In this document: positions 25,975-35,521 of the stretch, one piece after another
Layout: each line of letters opens with the position of its first letter
Position numbering within the stretch: the first letter of the stretch is position 1
Assembly (NCBI RefSeq): GCF_003971195.1
Contig: NZ_CP034593.1
Span: 496,001-560,000 of the forward strand
Length of the DNA: 64,000 nucleotides
From: Flaviflexus ciconiae
GTDB lineage: Bacteria > Actinomycetota > Actinomycetes > Actinomycetales > Actinomycetaceae
Direction: 5' to 3'
Position numbers and translations under genes: made by a program
Notes under the pieces: generated by a model
Database searches by the model: none
What the model saw: only the letters and a program-made list of their open reading frames with translations
What the model was told of the DNA's origin: nothing

Positions 25975-26089
25975 TTTAATTGGCCGATGTCCTAATGGAT
26001 GCATCTAGGCGCGAGGTTCAGACGCAGTTACACCCGGGAAGTCACTCGCAACCTGTGCGCCTACCTGGTGTCGGTACTTGGCGGCTGTC

Positions 26090-27163
26090 TCAGTGCTTCC
26101 TGTTGGTTAGCCGCTGCATGAGCTGGTCGAGCAGGTCCTTGCCGGGGCCGGCAGGGAGTTCCTCCCACGCGAGCTGGGCGGCACGTTCGCGTTCGGCAAT
26201 GAGTTCCTCGTGCTCGTCCCAGGCGCCGCAGTCGACAATGGCTGCCGTTATGTCCCGCACCTGGGTGTCGGTGAGATCCTGGCCGAGCGCGCGTGCGATC
26301 TCGGTTGCTTCCGGAGTTCCTGCGAGGCGAGCAAGCGTGGTGAGGATAAGGACGGTTCGCTTACCTTCGCGCAGATCGCCACCGGTGGGCTTGCCGGTCC
26401 GTGCCGGGTTACCTGCAACACCGAGGGCGTCATCCCGTAGCTGGAAGGCCTCACCGAGGGGTGAGCCGATTCTGTTCAGGGTGTCGAGCAACGTTTCGTC
26501 TGCTCCGGCGGCGTCCGCACCAATGAGGAGGGGATCGCGCACCGAGTAGCGCGCCGACTTGTGGCGAAGAACTGAGAAAGCATCCTGCCGGGCCGCAAGA
26601 AGGGCCTCGCGCGGATTGTCTCCGTCCAGGAGTGCAATGAGATCGATGTTCTCGGCGCGAATGTCGAGGAACTGTCCGAACGCCACCTCGGCGCACATTG
26701 TTTGGAAACGCTGATTGGCCGGCATCGAGGCATGCTTCAGCATGTGGGAGGAAGCGAGGGCGAGAAGGAAGTCGCCAGAGCAGATTCCCGCATCCCGTCC
26801 AAACATTGCCGAGTCGCCAACAAGGTCCGAGTTCTCAAAGTTGCTGGCAAAGGCCACGTGAACGGCTGGCTGTCCGCGCCTCGTGGGGGAATCATCCATG
26901 ATGTCGTCATGGACAAGGGCCGCGCCCTGGAAGATTTCGACTGCAGCGGCCACTTCAAAAGCGCTGTCAGAGGGTTCGATCCCGGTTGTGCACATGGCGC
27001 CAGCGATCGACAGGAGTCCGCGCACCCGCTTACCGCCACCCAGGAGGTTCAACGTTGGGTCGGTAAAGGACTGGAGCAGAGCCCGATCCGCGTCCGGAAA
27101 ACCATACCCTTTCAAAGCGTCAAGGGTGCGATCGGAAATTATCGAGGGAAGGGACTCATGCAT
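26090..27163 (-). CDS. idsA: Polyprenyl (geranylgeranyl-type) diphosphate synthase
   Basis: Chain-elongating trans-prenyltransferase, 357 residues, using IPP to build C15-C20 or longer allylic diphosphates for menaquinone, lipid carriers or terpenoids. The first Asp-rich motif is VHDDIMDDSPTRRG (about 85-98); the second is reduced to RDDALGVAGNP, followed by TGKPTGGDLREGKRT. GGKRVRG near residue 43 binds IPP. Exact product length cannot be told. It is placed as idsA2 next to Rv2175c in M. tuberculosis. Divergent from the DUF4192-like gene. Confidence 0.92.
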   Translation of the reverse strand: MHESLPSIISDRTLDALKGYGFPDADRALLQSFTDPTLNLLGGGKRVRGLLSIAGAMCTTGIEPSDSAFEVAAAVEIFQGAALVHDDIMDDSPTRRGQPAVHVAFASNFENSDLVGDSAMFGRDAGICSGDFLLALASSHMLKHASMPANQRFQTMCAEVAFGQFLDIRAENIDLIALLDGDNPREALLAARQDAFSVLRHKSARYSVRDPLLIGADAAGADETLLDTLNRIGSPLGEAFQLRDDALGVAGNPARTGKPTGGDLREGKRTVLILTTLARLAGTPEATEIARALGQDLTDTQVRDITAAIVDCGAWDEHEELIAERERAAQLAWEELPAGPGKDLLDQLMQRLTNRKH

Positions 27164-27267
27164 GCCCCCACTCTAACGTGAAAGGGCACTCTTATCGGCA
27201 CCCGACTGTATCCACAGCTTCGCTTCCTCGAGCTTTCTCGGTGCGGCATTCGCGGTTTTATCGGGGC

Positions 27268-28185
27268 ATGAGAGCAACGCAACCCGGGGTCATCCCCCTC
27301 GCACATTTGTCATACGCAGCCGTCGAAGCCATGGACTACGAAACCAGCGGCAAGCTCGCACTGATCCGAACGAATGATCAGCTCGTTGCCGAGGTCCGCA
27401 TCCTCGACATGGAGTACTGGAAGGAAGTGGAGGCCCCCGAACCAGCCGAAAGCGCAATTGCATTAATTTTCCCCGACACGCACGACCTCAGCGACCCGGA
27501 GCTTCTCAAGATCACACGAGCGCTTCACAAACTCAAGGGAGAGGGCGGCTTCTCCTGGGATGTCATCATCTCGCACGGCGGTGTCCGCTTCCGCATCTAC
27601 TCCAATCACGGTTGGCTTGACGAACCAGAATCTGACGCGATGACGAACGACCGCCTCGACACCTTGATCGAGGCCTTCGACGGGCCACGGCCGGAAGGTA
27701 GCGGCCCAATGTTCAGCCTCGACGATGCTGAAGAAGCTGACGATCAGTGGCGTCTCGCGCTCCAAGAAGAATTGGAGGGCACACCACCCACGGCCACTCC
27801 CGCCACCGGATCGCTGCAAATGGGGTCAATAAGGGACACGATCATCGTCTGGGCCGTCGGCAAGCCCGGTGCGGACAACATCGAAGTGGGCCAGGCCTTC
27901 GTGCCGCCCAGCTATCCACCCGACCGAACCCGCATCGACGCCGCCCTGACGCTCCTCGCCAAAAGAGTAGGAGAACCCGACGGAGTACACGCCCTCGCGT
28001 GCGCCGCGTACCTCGCCTGGTGGTGCGGCTACTCCCGGCTCGCCACTCATCTCTACTTCCGTGCCAAATCGACACGCGTCAAGAGCCGATTGGCAGACCT
28101 CGTGTGGACCGCCCTGCAACAGGGAATCGTCCCGCCTTGGTGGAAGTCCGAAGACGAGGAAGAAGACCGCCCTCCGCGCGAATAG
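27268..28185 (+). CDS. DUF4192-like protein
   Basis: 305 residues, soluble. The C-terminal half (RTRIDAALTLLAKRV, ALACAAYLAWWCGYSRLATHLYFRA, LVWTALQQGIVPPWW) follows the pattern of the actinobacterial DUF4192 family, and the N-half is a weaker match (GVIPLAHLSYAAVEAMDYETSGKLALIR). Function unknown. ATG at 27268 is preferred; a GTG at 27178 in the same frame would add 30 residues of unusual Arg/Ser/His composition and start only 14 bp from the divergent idsA start. The protein ends in an acidic tail. No clear terminator before gcvT. Confidence 0.65.
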   Translation: MRATQPGVIPLAHLSYAAVEAMDYETSGKLALIRTNDQLVAEVRILDMEYWKEVEAPEPAESAIALIFPDTHDLSDPELLKITRALHKLKGEGGFSWDVIISHGGVRFRIYSNHGWLDEPESDAMTNDRLDTLIEAFDGPRPEGSGPMFSLDDAEEADDQWRLALQEELEGTPPTATPATGSLQMGSIRDTIIVWAVGKPGADNIEVGQAFVPPSYPPDRTRIDAALTLLAKRVGEPDGVHALACAAYLAWWCGYSRLATHLYFRAKSTRVKSRLADLVWTALQQGIVPPWWKSEDEEEDRPPRE

Positions 28186-28300
28186 TAGCTTCACCCATCC
28201 GCCCGGAGGTGGCGCCCCACCCCACAGCATCGGCATCCCCTGGGACAACGAGTCGGGCAATTGCGTCGCGCGCCATACAAAAAGCGGGAATAATGACCGT

Positions 28301-29401
28301 ATGAGCTTGAATGTGACTGCCCTGGAGACCAAGCACCTCGAACTTGGTGCGACGATGACGGATTTTGCGGGATGGAACATGCCGCTCCGTTACACCTCCG
28401 ACAGGGAGGAACACACCGCGGTCCGTGAACGGGCTGGCATGTTCGACCTGTCCCACATGGGCCAGATTAGAGTGGAAGGCCCCGACGCGGGAGCGGTCCT
28501 CGACTATTCGCTCGTCAACATCCTGTCGGGAATGCCGATTGGTCGAGCCCGCTACTCGCTCATGGTCGACCAGGCCGGCGGCATCATCGACGACCTCATC
28601 GTCTACCGCAATGACGACACCGACTTCCTCGTCATAGCTAACGGCGCCAACCGGCTCACGGTCGCCGACGAACTCACCAGCCGCTCCGCCGCCATCGAAG
28701 CCCGCGTCGCCATCCAGGACAACACCGAATCCCGCTGCCTCATCGCCGTCCAAGGCCCCGCCAGCCTCGACATCCTCCTCTCCATCATCGACGAAGAGGA
28801 CCGCGCAGCGGTCGCTGAACTCGGCTACTACCGGCACGGCAGGTATGCGCTCGCGGGCGTCCCGATCCACCTCGCCCGCACCGGTTACACGGGTGAGCGC
28901 GGCTACGAGGTGATGGCGGACGCGAACGCAGCGATCCAGTTGTGGGACATCATCGCCACGGCGGGGGAGGCTCACGGATTGCAGCCGTGCGGCCTGTCGG
29001 CACGCGACACGCTTCGGCTCGAGGCAGGCATGCCGCTGTACGGCAACGAACTCTCTCGTGACGTTACCCCGGCGGGTGCCGGGCAGGGTCGGGTCGTCAA
29101 GCTCGACCACGAGTTTGTTGGCGCTCAGGCCCTTCGGTCCCACGGTGATCCCGCCACATCGCTGTACGGTCTCGTAGGAGAAGGCAGGCGAGCTGCTCGA
29201 GCGGGCTCACTAATACGTATCGACGGAGAGGACGTTGGGGAGATTACGTCCGGCGTGCTATCCCCAACGCTCGGGTACCCGATCGCGCTTGCGCTGCTGA
29301 AGCCAGGAATCGGCGAAGGCCAAGCCGTCGTCGCCGACGTGCGAGGTAAAGACCAACCCATGACCGTCACAGCGCTACCGTTTTACCAGAGCAACAACTA
29401 A
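28301..29401 (+). CDS. gcvT: Glycine cleavage system T protein (aminomethyltransferase)
   Basis: Moves the methylene unit from the lipoyl arm of GcvH to tetrahydrofolate and releases ammonia; 366 residues. Conserved signatures: MPLRYTSDREEHTAVRERAGMFDLSHM split across the N-domain, YSLMVDQAGGIIDDLIVYR, and ARTGYTGERGYEVM, LRLEAGMPLYGNEL in the C-half. The start at 28301 gives the standard N-terminus (VTALETKHLELGATMTDFAGW). No glycine riboswitch is visible in the 115 bp upstream. First gene of the gcvT-gcvH-gcvP operon. Confidence 0.96.
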   Translation: MSLNVTALETKHLELGATMTDFAGWNMPLRYTSDREEHTAVRERAGMFDLSHMGQIRVEGPDAGAVLDYSLVNILSGMPIGRARYSLMVDQAGGIIDDLIVYRNDDTDFLVIANGANRLTVADELTSRSAAIEARVAIQDNTESRCLIAVQGPASLDILLSIIDEEDRAAVAELGYYRHGRYALAGVPIHLARTGYTGERGYEVMADANAAIQLWDIIATAGEAHGLQPCGLSARDTLRLEAGMPLYGNELSRDVTPAGAGQGRVVKLDHEFVGAQALRSHGDPATSLYGLVGEGRRAARAGSLIRIDGEDVGEITSGVLSPTLGYPIALALLKPGIGEGQAVVADVRGKDQPMTVTALPFYQSNN

Positions 29402-29418
29402 GAAAGAGGAAGGTGCCC

Positions 29419-29793
29419 ATGTACCCCAACGATCGCAAGTACAGCCCGGACCACGAATGGCTGACGGAGACAAGCCCCGCACGGGTCGGAATCACCGAGT
29501 TCGCGGCCACCTCCCTCGATGAGGCCGTTTATGTTGAACTCCCCGACGTCGGTGACGAAGTCACGGCTGGAGAAGCCTGCGGAGAAATCGAATCGGTCAA
29601 GTCTGTATCCGACCTCGTCGCACCCGCCTCCGGAACGGTTACCGCCGTCAACGAAGCAGTCGTTGATGACCCGAAGCTCGCGACCGATGATCCGCACGGA
29701 GAGGGCTGGCTCTACGAACTCGACGTGACCGCCGCAGGAGATGACCTCATGGACTCTAAGGCCTACCGGGCACTGATCACGGAGACGAAATGA
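29419..29793 (+). CDS. gcvH: Glycine cleavage system H protein (lipoyl carrier)
   Basis: The mobile lipoyl carrier between GcvP, GcvT and lipoamide dehydrogenase; 124 residues. The lipoylated lysine is in [12 protein letters not shown] (near residue 60). ATG at 29419 has AGGAAGG at the right distance; a GTG at 29413 would sit too close to it. The stop overlaps the gcvP start (ATGA). Confidence 0.96.
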   Translation: MYPNDRKYSPDHEWLTETSPARVGITEFAATSLDEAVYVELPDVGDEVTAGEACGEIESVKSVSDLVAPASGTVTAVNEAVVDDPKLATDDPHGEGWLYELDVTAAGDDLMDSKAYRALITETK

Positions 29794-32675
29794 CAGAATT
29801 TCTTCCCCGGCACATTGGAACGTGGGGGAGTGACCGTCAGGCCATGCTCGCCAAGGTCGGCGTTGCCAGCCTCGACGAGCTAACCGACATTGCCCTCCCG
29901 CACGGGCTCACGAGAAGCGCCACCGAGGGACTTCCCGAGGCGGCCTCCGAGCAACAGGTCCTCGCGCGGCTTACTGAGCTTTCGGAAAAGAACACGGTCA
30001 GAACCTCGATGATCGGGCAGGGTTACTACGACACCGTCACGCCCGCCGCGATCCGCAGGAACATTCTTGAAAACCCTTCCTGGTATACGGCATATACGCC
30101 CTACCAGCCCGAAATCAGCCAGGGCAGACTGGAAATGCTCGTCAATTTCCAGACCGTCGTCTCCGAACTGACCGGGATGGACATCGCGGGCTCCTCGATG
30201 CTCGACGAAGCAACGGCCGTTGCCGAAGCCATGCTGCTCGCCAACAGGGTTGTTAAGAAGCGCAGCACCGTCCTCATCTCACCCGACGTCTTTGACGCCA
30301 CCCGCGCAGTGGTCCAAACCCGCGCTCGGGCCGTTGATATCAACCTTGTCGAATCCGACTTCTCCGAGATTGACGACACCGTCGCGGCGATTATCATTCA
30401 GTACCCCGGTGCATCTGGACATCTGCCCGAGCTCGCCGAACTGGAAGAAGTCACGGCACGCGCCCACGAGGCGGGAGCCCTCGTCATCGTTGCCGCCGAT
30501 CTCCTCGCACTCACCATCCTGGCCAGCCCGGGAAGCTGGGGCGCAGACATTGTCGCCGGTAACTCCCAGCGATTCGGAGTGCCCATGGCCGGAGGTGGGC
30601 CACACGCAGGCTTCCTCGCCGTCAAGGACGCACATAAGCGGCAACTACCCGGACGCCTCGTTGGAGTATCCAAAGACGCAGATGGATCGGTCGCATATCG
30701 CCTCGCACTCCAAACCCGCGAACAGCACATCCGCCGCGAAAAGGCCACGTCCAACATCTGCACCGCCCAGGTCCTCCTCGCCGTGACGGCTGCCGCCTAC
30801 GCCGTCTACCATGGGCCGGACGGGCTTAAGCGAATTGCCGAAACCGTACACGAACACACTGTGGACCTTGCCAAGAAGCTCGGTAGCGTCGGTGTGCCCG
30901 TGAACACCACCTCGTTCTTCGACACGATCGAACTTGAAATACCGGGCGGGGCCGACCGGGCACGCCGCAACCTCCTGGCCGCCAACATCACCGCCTGGAA
31001 GGTCGATGAATCCACCATCCGGCTCTCCTGCGACGAAACCACCACGTCGGACGTTATCGACGAGGTCGTAGCCGCGCTCGAAGACTGCGGGACGCAGGCG
31101 GACATGACCGGAATCGATGCCGGATACCCCGTCTCACTCACCCGTGACGATGACTACCTAACGCACCCGACGTTCCATCGGTACCGCACCGAAACCCTTC
31201 TCATGCGCTACCTCAAGACGCTTGCGGACAAGGACTATGCGCTCGACCGCGGCATGATCCCCCTCGGGTCGTGCACGATGAAGCTCAACTCGGCGATCGA
31301 AATGTCGCCAATCACGTGGCCCGGCTTCGCAAAGATCCACCCGTTTGCTCCCGAAGCGGACCGCGTTGGATATCTTGAACTCATCGATGAACTGGAAAGC
31401 TGGCTAGCCTCGGCCACCGGTTACGACGCGGTGAGCCTCCAACCGAACGCCGGATCACAGGGTGAGCTTGCCGGGTTGCTTGCGATCCGTAAATACCACA
31501 TCGCCCGCGGGGAGGAAGATCGCCGGATCTGCCTGATCCCGGCATCGGCCCACGGCACGAATGCCGCGTCCGCGGTACTCGCTGGCTTCAGCGTCGCTGT
31601 TGTGGCCACCGCTCCCGATGGTTCCGTTGACCTTAATGATCTCGACAAGAAGATCGAGGAGGCCGGGGATCGGATTGGTGCGATCATGATCACATACCCA
31701 TCCACGCACGGCATCTACGAAGATTCCGTCGGGAAGGTGTGCGCCAAGGTGCGCGATGCTGGGGGACAGGTCTACATCGACGGTGCCAACCTCAATGCTC
31801 TCGTCGGCGTTGCGGCGCCGGGCGAGTTTGGTGGCGATGTTTCCCACCTCAATCTCCACAAAACCTTTGCGATCCCGCACGGTGGTGGAGGTCCCGGCGT
31901 GGGACCGGTCGCCGCACGCAGTCACCTGGTTCCGTTCCTGCCTTCGCATCCGTTCACGGAGAATAAGGTGACGGGAAGCGAATCGGCGAAGCGCCCCGGT
32001 CACGGTGCCGTCTCGCAGGCCCCCTACGGTTCGGCAGGAATCCTTCCGATTTCCTACGCCTACATTCTCCTCATGGGAGGAGAGGGACTCCGGATGGCAA
32101 CCCAGTCGGCGGTCCTCGCAGCAAACTATGTCGCCGCGCGCCTCGACAAGATCCTGCCGGTGCTCTACCGCGGACCGGGTGGCCTTGTTGGGCACGAATG
32201 CATCATTGACCTGCGGCCGCTCCGGGAGGAAACCGGGATTACCGTTGACGATGTTGCGAAGCGTCTCGTTGACTATGGCTTCCATGCCCCGACGATGTCG
32301 TTTCCGGTCCCCGGGACTCTCATGATCGAGCCAACCGAATCCGAAGACCTCGGGGAAATTGATCGGCTATGCTCGGCGCTCGAAAAGATTCACGACGAGG
32401 CTCGTTCCGTATCCGAGGGCCGCTGGCCCGCGGATGACAACCCGCTCGTCAACGCCCCGCACACGGCAGCTTCCGCTCTTGTGGGTGAATGGAATCACTC
32501 CTATTCGCGCGAAGAGGCTGTCTATCCGGGCGTTTCCGACGACGCGCTTTCCGACCCCGCAAAGCTCGGGACTGCGGTTGCCTCGAAGTACTGGCCTCCG
32601 GTCCGCCGGGTCGACGGTCCGTACGGAGATCGGAACCTCGCCTGCTCGTGCCCGCCGATCGATGCGTATGTATGA
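29790..32675 (+). CDS. gcvP: Glycine dehydrogenase (decarboxylating), P protein
   Basis: PLP enzyme that decarboxylates glycine and loads the aminomethyl group on GcvH; 961 residues, the fused homodimer form. The PLP lysine is K691 in [18 protein letters not shown]; the N-half has the paired pseudo-domain ([18 protein letters not shown] [35 protein letters not shown]). Complete, and coupled to gcvH by overlap. Lipoamide dehydrogenase and lipoate genes are not in the window. Confidence 0.97.
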   Translation: MTEFLPRHIGTWGSDRQAMLAKVGVASLDELTDIALPHGLTRSATEGLPEAASEQQVLARLTELSEKNTVRTSMIGQGYYDTVTPAAIRRNILENPSWYTAYTPYQPEISQGRLEMLVNFQTVVSELTGMDIAGSSMLDEATAVAEAMLLANRVVKKRSTVLISPDVFDATRAVVQTRARAVDINLVESDFSEIDDTVAAIIIQYPGASGHLPELAELEEVTARAHEAGALVIVAADLLALTILASPGSWGADIVAGNSQRFGVPMAGGGPHAGFLAVKDAHKRQLPGRLVGVSKDADGSVAYRLALQTREQHIRREKATSNICTAQVLLAVTAAAYAVYHGPDGLKRIAETVHEHTVDLAKKLGSVGVPVNTTSFFDTIELEIPGGADRARRNLLAANITAWKVDESTIRLSCDETTTSDVIDEVVAALEDCGTQADMTGIDAGYPVSLTRDDDYLTHPTFHRYRTETLLMRYLKTLADKDYALDRGMIPLGSCTMKLNSAIEMSPITWPGFAKIHPFAPEADRVGYLELIDELESWLASATGYDAVSLQPNAGSQGELAGLLAIRKYHIARGEEDRRICLIPASAHGTNAASAVLAGFSVAVVATAPDGSVDLNDLDKKIEEAGDRIGAIMITYPSTHGIYEDSVGKVCAKVRDAGGQVYIDGANLNALVGVAAPGEFGGDVSHLNLHKTFAIPHGGGGPGVGPVAARSHLVPFLPSHPFTENKVTGSESAKRPGHGAVSQAPYGSAGILPISYAYILLMGGEGLRMATQSAVLAANYVAARLDKILPVLYRGPGGLVGHECIIDLRPLREETGITVDDVAKRLVDYGFHAPTMSFPVPGTLMIEPTESEDLGEIDRLCSALEKIHDEARSVSEGRWPADDNPLVNAPHTAASALVGEWNHSYSREEAVYPGVSDDALSDPAKLGTAVASKYWPPVRRVDGPYGDRNLACSCPPIDAYV

Positions 32676-32725
32676 TTGAGCGAGCAAGAGCCGTCACCTG
32701 CTGAGGTGACTCAGCAAAGATCACT

Positions 32726-32758
32726 GTTCCCATGCCACAAAAAATCGGGTATGGGAAC
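32726..32758 (+). terminator. Terminator of the gcv operon
   Basis: 11-bp stem GTTCCCATGCC / GGTATGGGAAC (one G-T pair), extendable by AAAGAT/ATCTTT outside, with T-rich sequence downstream. The sigma factor promoter must lie in the remaining 80 bp. Confidence 0.88.
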
Positions 32759-32837
32759 AAATCTTTGATCTTTAGCGTTGTAGCTCTACAGGTCCTCATA
32801 TTTTCGGAAGACCGTCCTCTACTTTGGAAGGCAATAA

Positions 32838-34361
32838 GTGTCTGAAGCGACTACGGCAAGCACCCCGTCGACCGACGCGAAGGGAGATGGCGGCACGTCT
32901 GCGCGTCGTACCACCGCACGGAAGACGGGCACCACCAAGACCGCTGCGAAGAAGGCTCCTGCCAAGACCACCGCGGCCAAGTCCACAGCCGCAAAGACCG
33001 CGAAGCCCGCCGCGACCAAGTCCGCAGCATCAAAGACCACCGCGTCGAAGACGGCGGCTAAGGCGCCCGCGAAAAAGGCCGCTCCGGCCGCAAAGAAGAC
33101 CACGACTCGCAAGACCGCGGCCCAGAAGGCTGCGGAGGCTGAGAAGGTCGTCACTCCCGTCGAAGACTCGGCTGAGGAAGTCAACTCCGCCGTCACGCCC
33201 GATCTTGAGGGTGACGATGTTGAAGACGTCGACGACGTCGAAATCGAAGACGAGGACGAAGACCTCGACGAAGATGCTGACGCGGAAGAGACCGACGAGG
33301 ACGACGACGCCAAGGCGAAGCCCGTTGACGCCGATGATGAACCGAGCCGCAGGACGATGTTGCACGCGGAGGAGCGTTCCGGCCAGTTCGTCGTTAAGGA
33401 CTCCGATAATGCAGACGAGCCGGCTCAGCGCATCCACGTTGCTGGCGCCACGGCTGACCCTGTCAAGGACTACCTCAAACAGATCGGTAAGGTCGCACTT
33501 CTGACTGCTGAGGAAGAGGTCGAGCTCGCCCGCCGTATCGAGGTGGGCCTCTACGCGAACTACATCATCACCGAGGATCGCGACAAGATTAAGGACAAGG
33601 CCTACGAGCGCCGCCTTAAGTGGATGGTGCGCGACGGTCAGCTCGCCAAGAACCACCTTCTCGAGGCAAACCTTCGTCTCGTCGTGTCACTCGCCAAGCG
33701 CTACACCGGCCGCGGCATGCTCTTCCTCGACCTCATTCAGGAAGGCAACCTGGGTCTCGTTCGCGCAGTTGAGAAGTTCGACTACACGAAGGGCTTCAAG
33801 TTCTCGACGTACGCAACCTGGTGGATCCGTCAGGCAATTACGCGTGCCATGGCGGACCAGGCCCGTACGATCCGTATCCCGGTCCACATGGTCGAGGTCA
33901 TCAACAAGCTCGCCCGTGTTCAGCGCCAGATGCTTCAGGATCTGGGCCGCGAGCCCACGACGGAGGAGCTGGCAAAGGAACTCGACATGACCGAGGAAAA
34001 GGTCATCGAGGTCCAGAAGTACGGTCGTGAGCCGATCTCCCTCCACACGCCGCTCGGCGAGGATGGTGACTCCGAGTTCGGTGACCTCATTGAGGACTCC
34101 GAGGCGGTTGTCCCGACCGACCGCGTTGCCCACATCCTGCTCCAGGAGCAGATCCACCAGGTCCTTGACACGCTTTCTGAGCGTGAGGCAGGCGTTATTA
34201 CGATGCGGTTCGGCATCAATGACGGTCAACCCAAGACGCTGGACGAGATCGGCAAGAAGTACGGCGTGACCCGGGAACGTATCCGACAGATCGAGTCGAA
34301 AACCATGTCGAAGCTCCGTCACCCGTCCCGGTCGCAGGTGCTCCGCGACTACCTTGACTAG
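32838..34361 (+). CDS. rpoD: Primary RNA polymerase sigma factor
   Basis: The housekeeping sigma factor (SigA/HrdB type), 507 residues. Residues 1-105 are an Ala/Lys/Thr tract with histone-H1-like AAKK units and 106-165 are very acidic, both common in actinobacterial SigA. Region 1.2 starts [16 protein letters not shown]. Region 2 has [34 protein letters not shown] and [16 protein letters not shown]. Region 4 has [11 protein letters not shown] and [24 protein letters not shown] start with GGAAGG upstream. Its stop shares the palindrome CTAG with the stop of the convergent exonuclease gene. Confidence 0.97.
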   Translation: MSEATTASTPSTDAKGDGGTSARRTTARKTGTTKTAAKKAPAKTTAAKSTAAKTAKPAATKSAASKTTASKTAAKAPAKKAAPAAKKTTTRKTAAQKAAEAEKVVTPVEDSAEEVNSAVTPDLEGDDVEDVDDVEIEDEDEDLDEDADAEETDEDDDAKAKPVDADDEPSRRTMLHAEERSGQFVVKDSDNADEPAQRIHVAGATADPVKDYLKQIGKVALLTAEEEVELARRIEVGLYANYIITEDRDKIKDKAYERRLKWMVRDGQLAKNHLLEANLRLVVSLAKRYTGRGMLFLDLIQEGNLGLVRAVEKFDYTKGFKFSTYATWWIRQAITRAMADQARTIRIPVHMVEVINKLARVQRQMLQDLGREPTTEELAKELDMTEEKVIEVQKYGREPISLHTPLGEDGDSEFGDLIEDSEAVVPTDRVAHILLQEQIHQVLDTLSEREAGVITMRFGINDGQPKTLDEIGKKYGVTRERIRQIESKTMSKLRHPSRSQVLRDYLD

Positions 34362-35019
34362 GAATTAAGGGTTGCCGGCCCAAGGTCGGCAATGTCGAGC
34401 CACTGGATGGAACGCGCCGCTTCTGCGGCGCGTTCCCATTCCCGGGGTAGAACAAGGTTGCCGTGCCGGTCTTGGGCGGTGTCTGCGTACCGTACGCCGC
34501 TCAGCTCGGTTTCTAGATAATGGGCAAGAAGAGCAGCGGAACACTGGGCATCGGCAATGCTCCGATGCTTCACGGGCAGCGTAATTTCCGCACGTTCCAG
34601 ACAGGCGGCAAGGTTATGCCGGCCCGGCGGGAGATAGATTCGCGACTGATCCATCGTGCATACCCCCGCTGCCCGGGGAATCGTCACGGGATATCGTGCG
34701 CGAGCAAACTCGGCGTTGAGGAACCCGATATCGAATGACGCGTTGTGCGCAACGACTGCGCGCCCCGAAGGAGCTCAACAACGCGGGGAAGCAGCAAACT
34801 GAATGCAGGGGCGGACTCCACATCCTCGTCCGTGAGTCCGTGAATAAAGGTGGCGTCCACGGGACGCTGCGGATTGACGAGGCTCGACCAGTCACCCTGC
34901 ACCAAACCGGTGGAGTCGACCAGGAGGATACCAATATCGATGACTCGGTCCCTTGTCGGATCGAGCCCGGTTGTCTCCACATCGACGACGGCATACTCCA
35001 CCTGCCGATTCTCTCCCAT
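34358..35019 (-). pseudogene. DEDDh exonuclease (Pol III epsilon-like), frameshifted
   Basis: Two frames together make one exonuclease of about 220 residues. The first frame has the YAVVDVETTGLD motif and FIHGLTDEDV. The second frame carries VVAHNASFDIGFL, GRHNLAACLERAEI and KHRSIADAQCSAALLAHYL (His and Asp of the DEDDh set). The switch occurs at 34763-34766, where CTC CTT CGG GG(C) lacks one G: with five Gs the frame would read LLRGRAVVAHNASFD without a break. Either the gene is dead in this strain or the G run was undercounted. Start ATG 35019; GTG 35001 has a better ribosome site (GGAGAA). It overlaps rpoD's stop in the opposite direction. Confidence 0.82.
34409..34436 (+). terminator. rpoD terminator embedded in the convergent exonuclease gene
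   Basis: Perfect 12-bp stem GGAACGCGCCGC / GCGGCGCGTTCC with a TTCT loop, 48 bp beyond the rpoD stop. It lies inside the opposite-strand coding sequence, where it encodes WERAAEAAR. T-tail weak. Confidence 0.65.
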
Positions 35020-35157
35020 TTCTGGTGGCGGCCCAAGTATTGCCGAAGATGAGAGGTAGGTCCCAAAGCTGTACTGGAATAGTTCAAGATTTGGGCCGCA
35101 AGCGAACTCACACGAACATCTGGATGAAATCCGGGTGAACTGTGGTTGTATGTAAAT

Positions 35158-35367
35158 GTGAGTACATCAGTAGTAGAACCCATGCAGTTGACGGCCATCG
35201 ACCGTTGCGACGCCTGTGGCGCGCGCGCCTACGTGCGCGTCGAACTTGAATCTGGCTCGCTGCTGTTCTGCGGACACCACGCGAACCAGCACCTCGAGAA
35301 GATCGCTCCCACAGCGAAGAACGTCATCGACGAAAGGTCGAAACTGACCGAGGAGAGCACAAACTAG
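35158..35367 (+). CDS. DUF7455-type small zinc-ribbon-like protein
   Basis: About 69 residues. Contains RCDACGARAYVRVELESG and LLFCGHHANQHLEK: two cysteines in CDAC, then C and HH, a likely Zn site. The family is regularly found between sigA and the topoisomerase IV genes in Actinobacteria; function unknown. The start is uncertain: GTG at 35158, TTG at 35146 or ATG at 35182; none has a ribosome site, so a leaderless message is possible. Followed by a strong terminator. Confidence 0.82.
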   Translation: MSTSVVEPMQLTAIDRCDACGARAYVRVELESGSLLFCGHHANQHLEKIAPTAKNVIDERSKLTEESTN

Positions 35368-35434
35368 CGACGAGGACGCCCGCGCGTCCAGCTAGTAGAT
35401 CGGGTGCAGACGCGCCCGATCCCCACGACAATGG

Positions 35435-35461
35435 TGCGGACCCATCAACGATGGGTCCGCA
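35435..35461 (+). terminator. Terminator of the DUF7455 gene
   Basis: Perfect 12-bp stem TGCGGACCCATC / GATGGGTCCGCA with an AAC loop, then CTTTCTC. Confidence 0.9.
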
Positions 35462-35509
35462 CTTTCTCACATCGGCGAGGGAATACCGCGGTTTTGGAGG
35501 GATTTATCC

Positions 35510-35515
35510 TAATAT
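35510..35515 (+). promoter_or_regulatory. -10 element for a leaderless parE transcript
   Basis: TAATAT, then CGAACG, then the GTG start; no ribosome-binding site in between. Confidence 0.65.
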
Positions 35516-35521
35516 CGAACG

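Noticed and set aside
28186..28300. Glycine riboswitch before gcvT
   Set aside because: The conserved aptamer cores are not visible in the 115 bp upstream.
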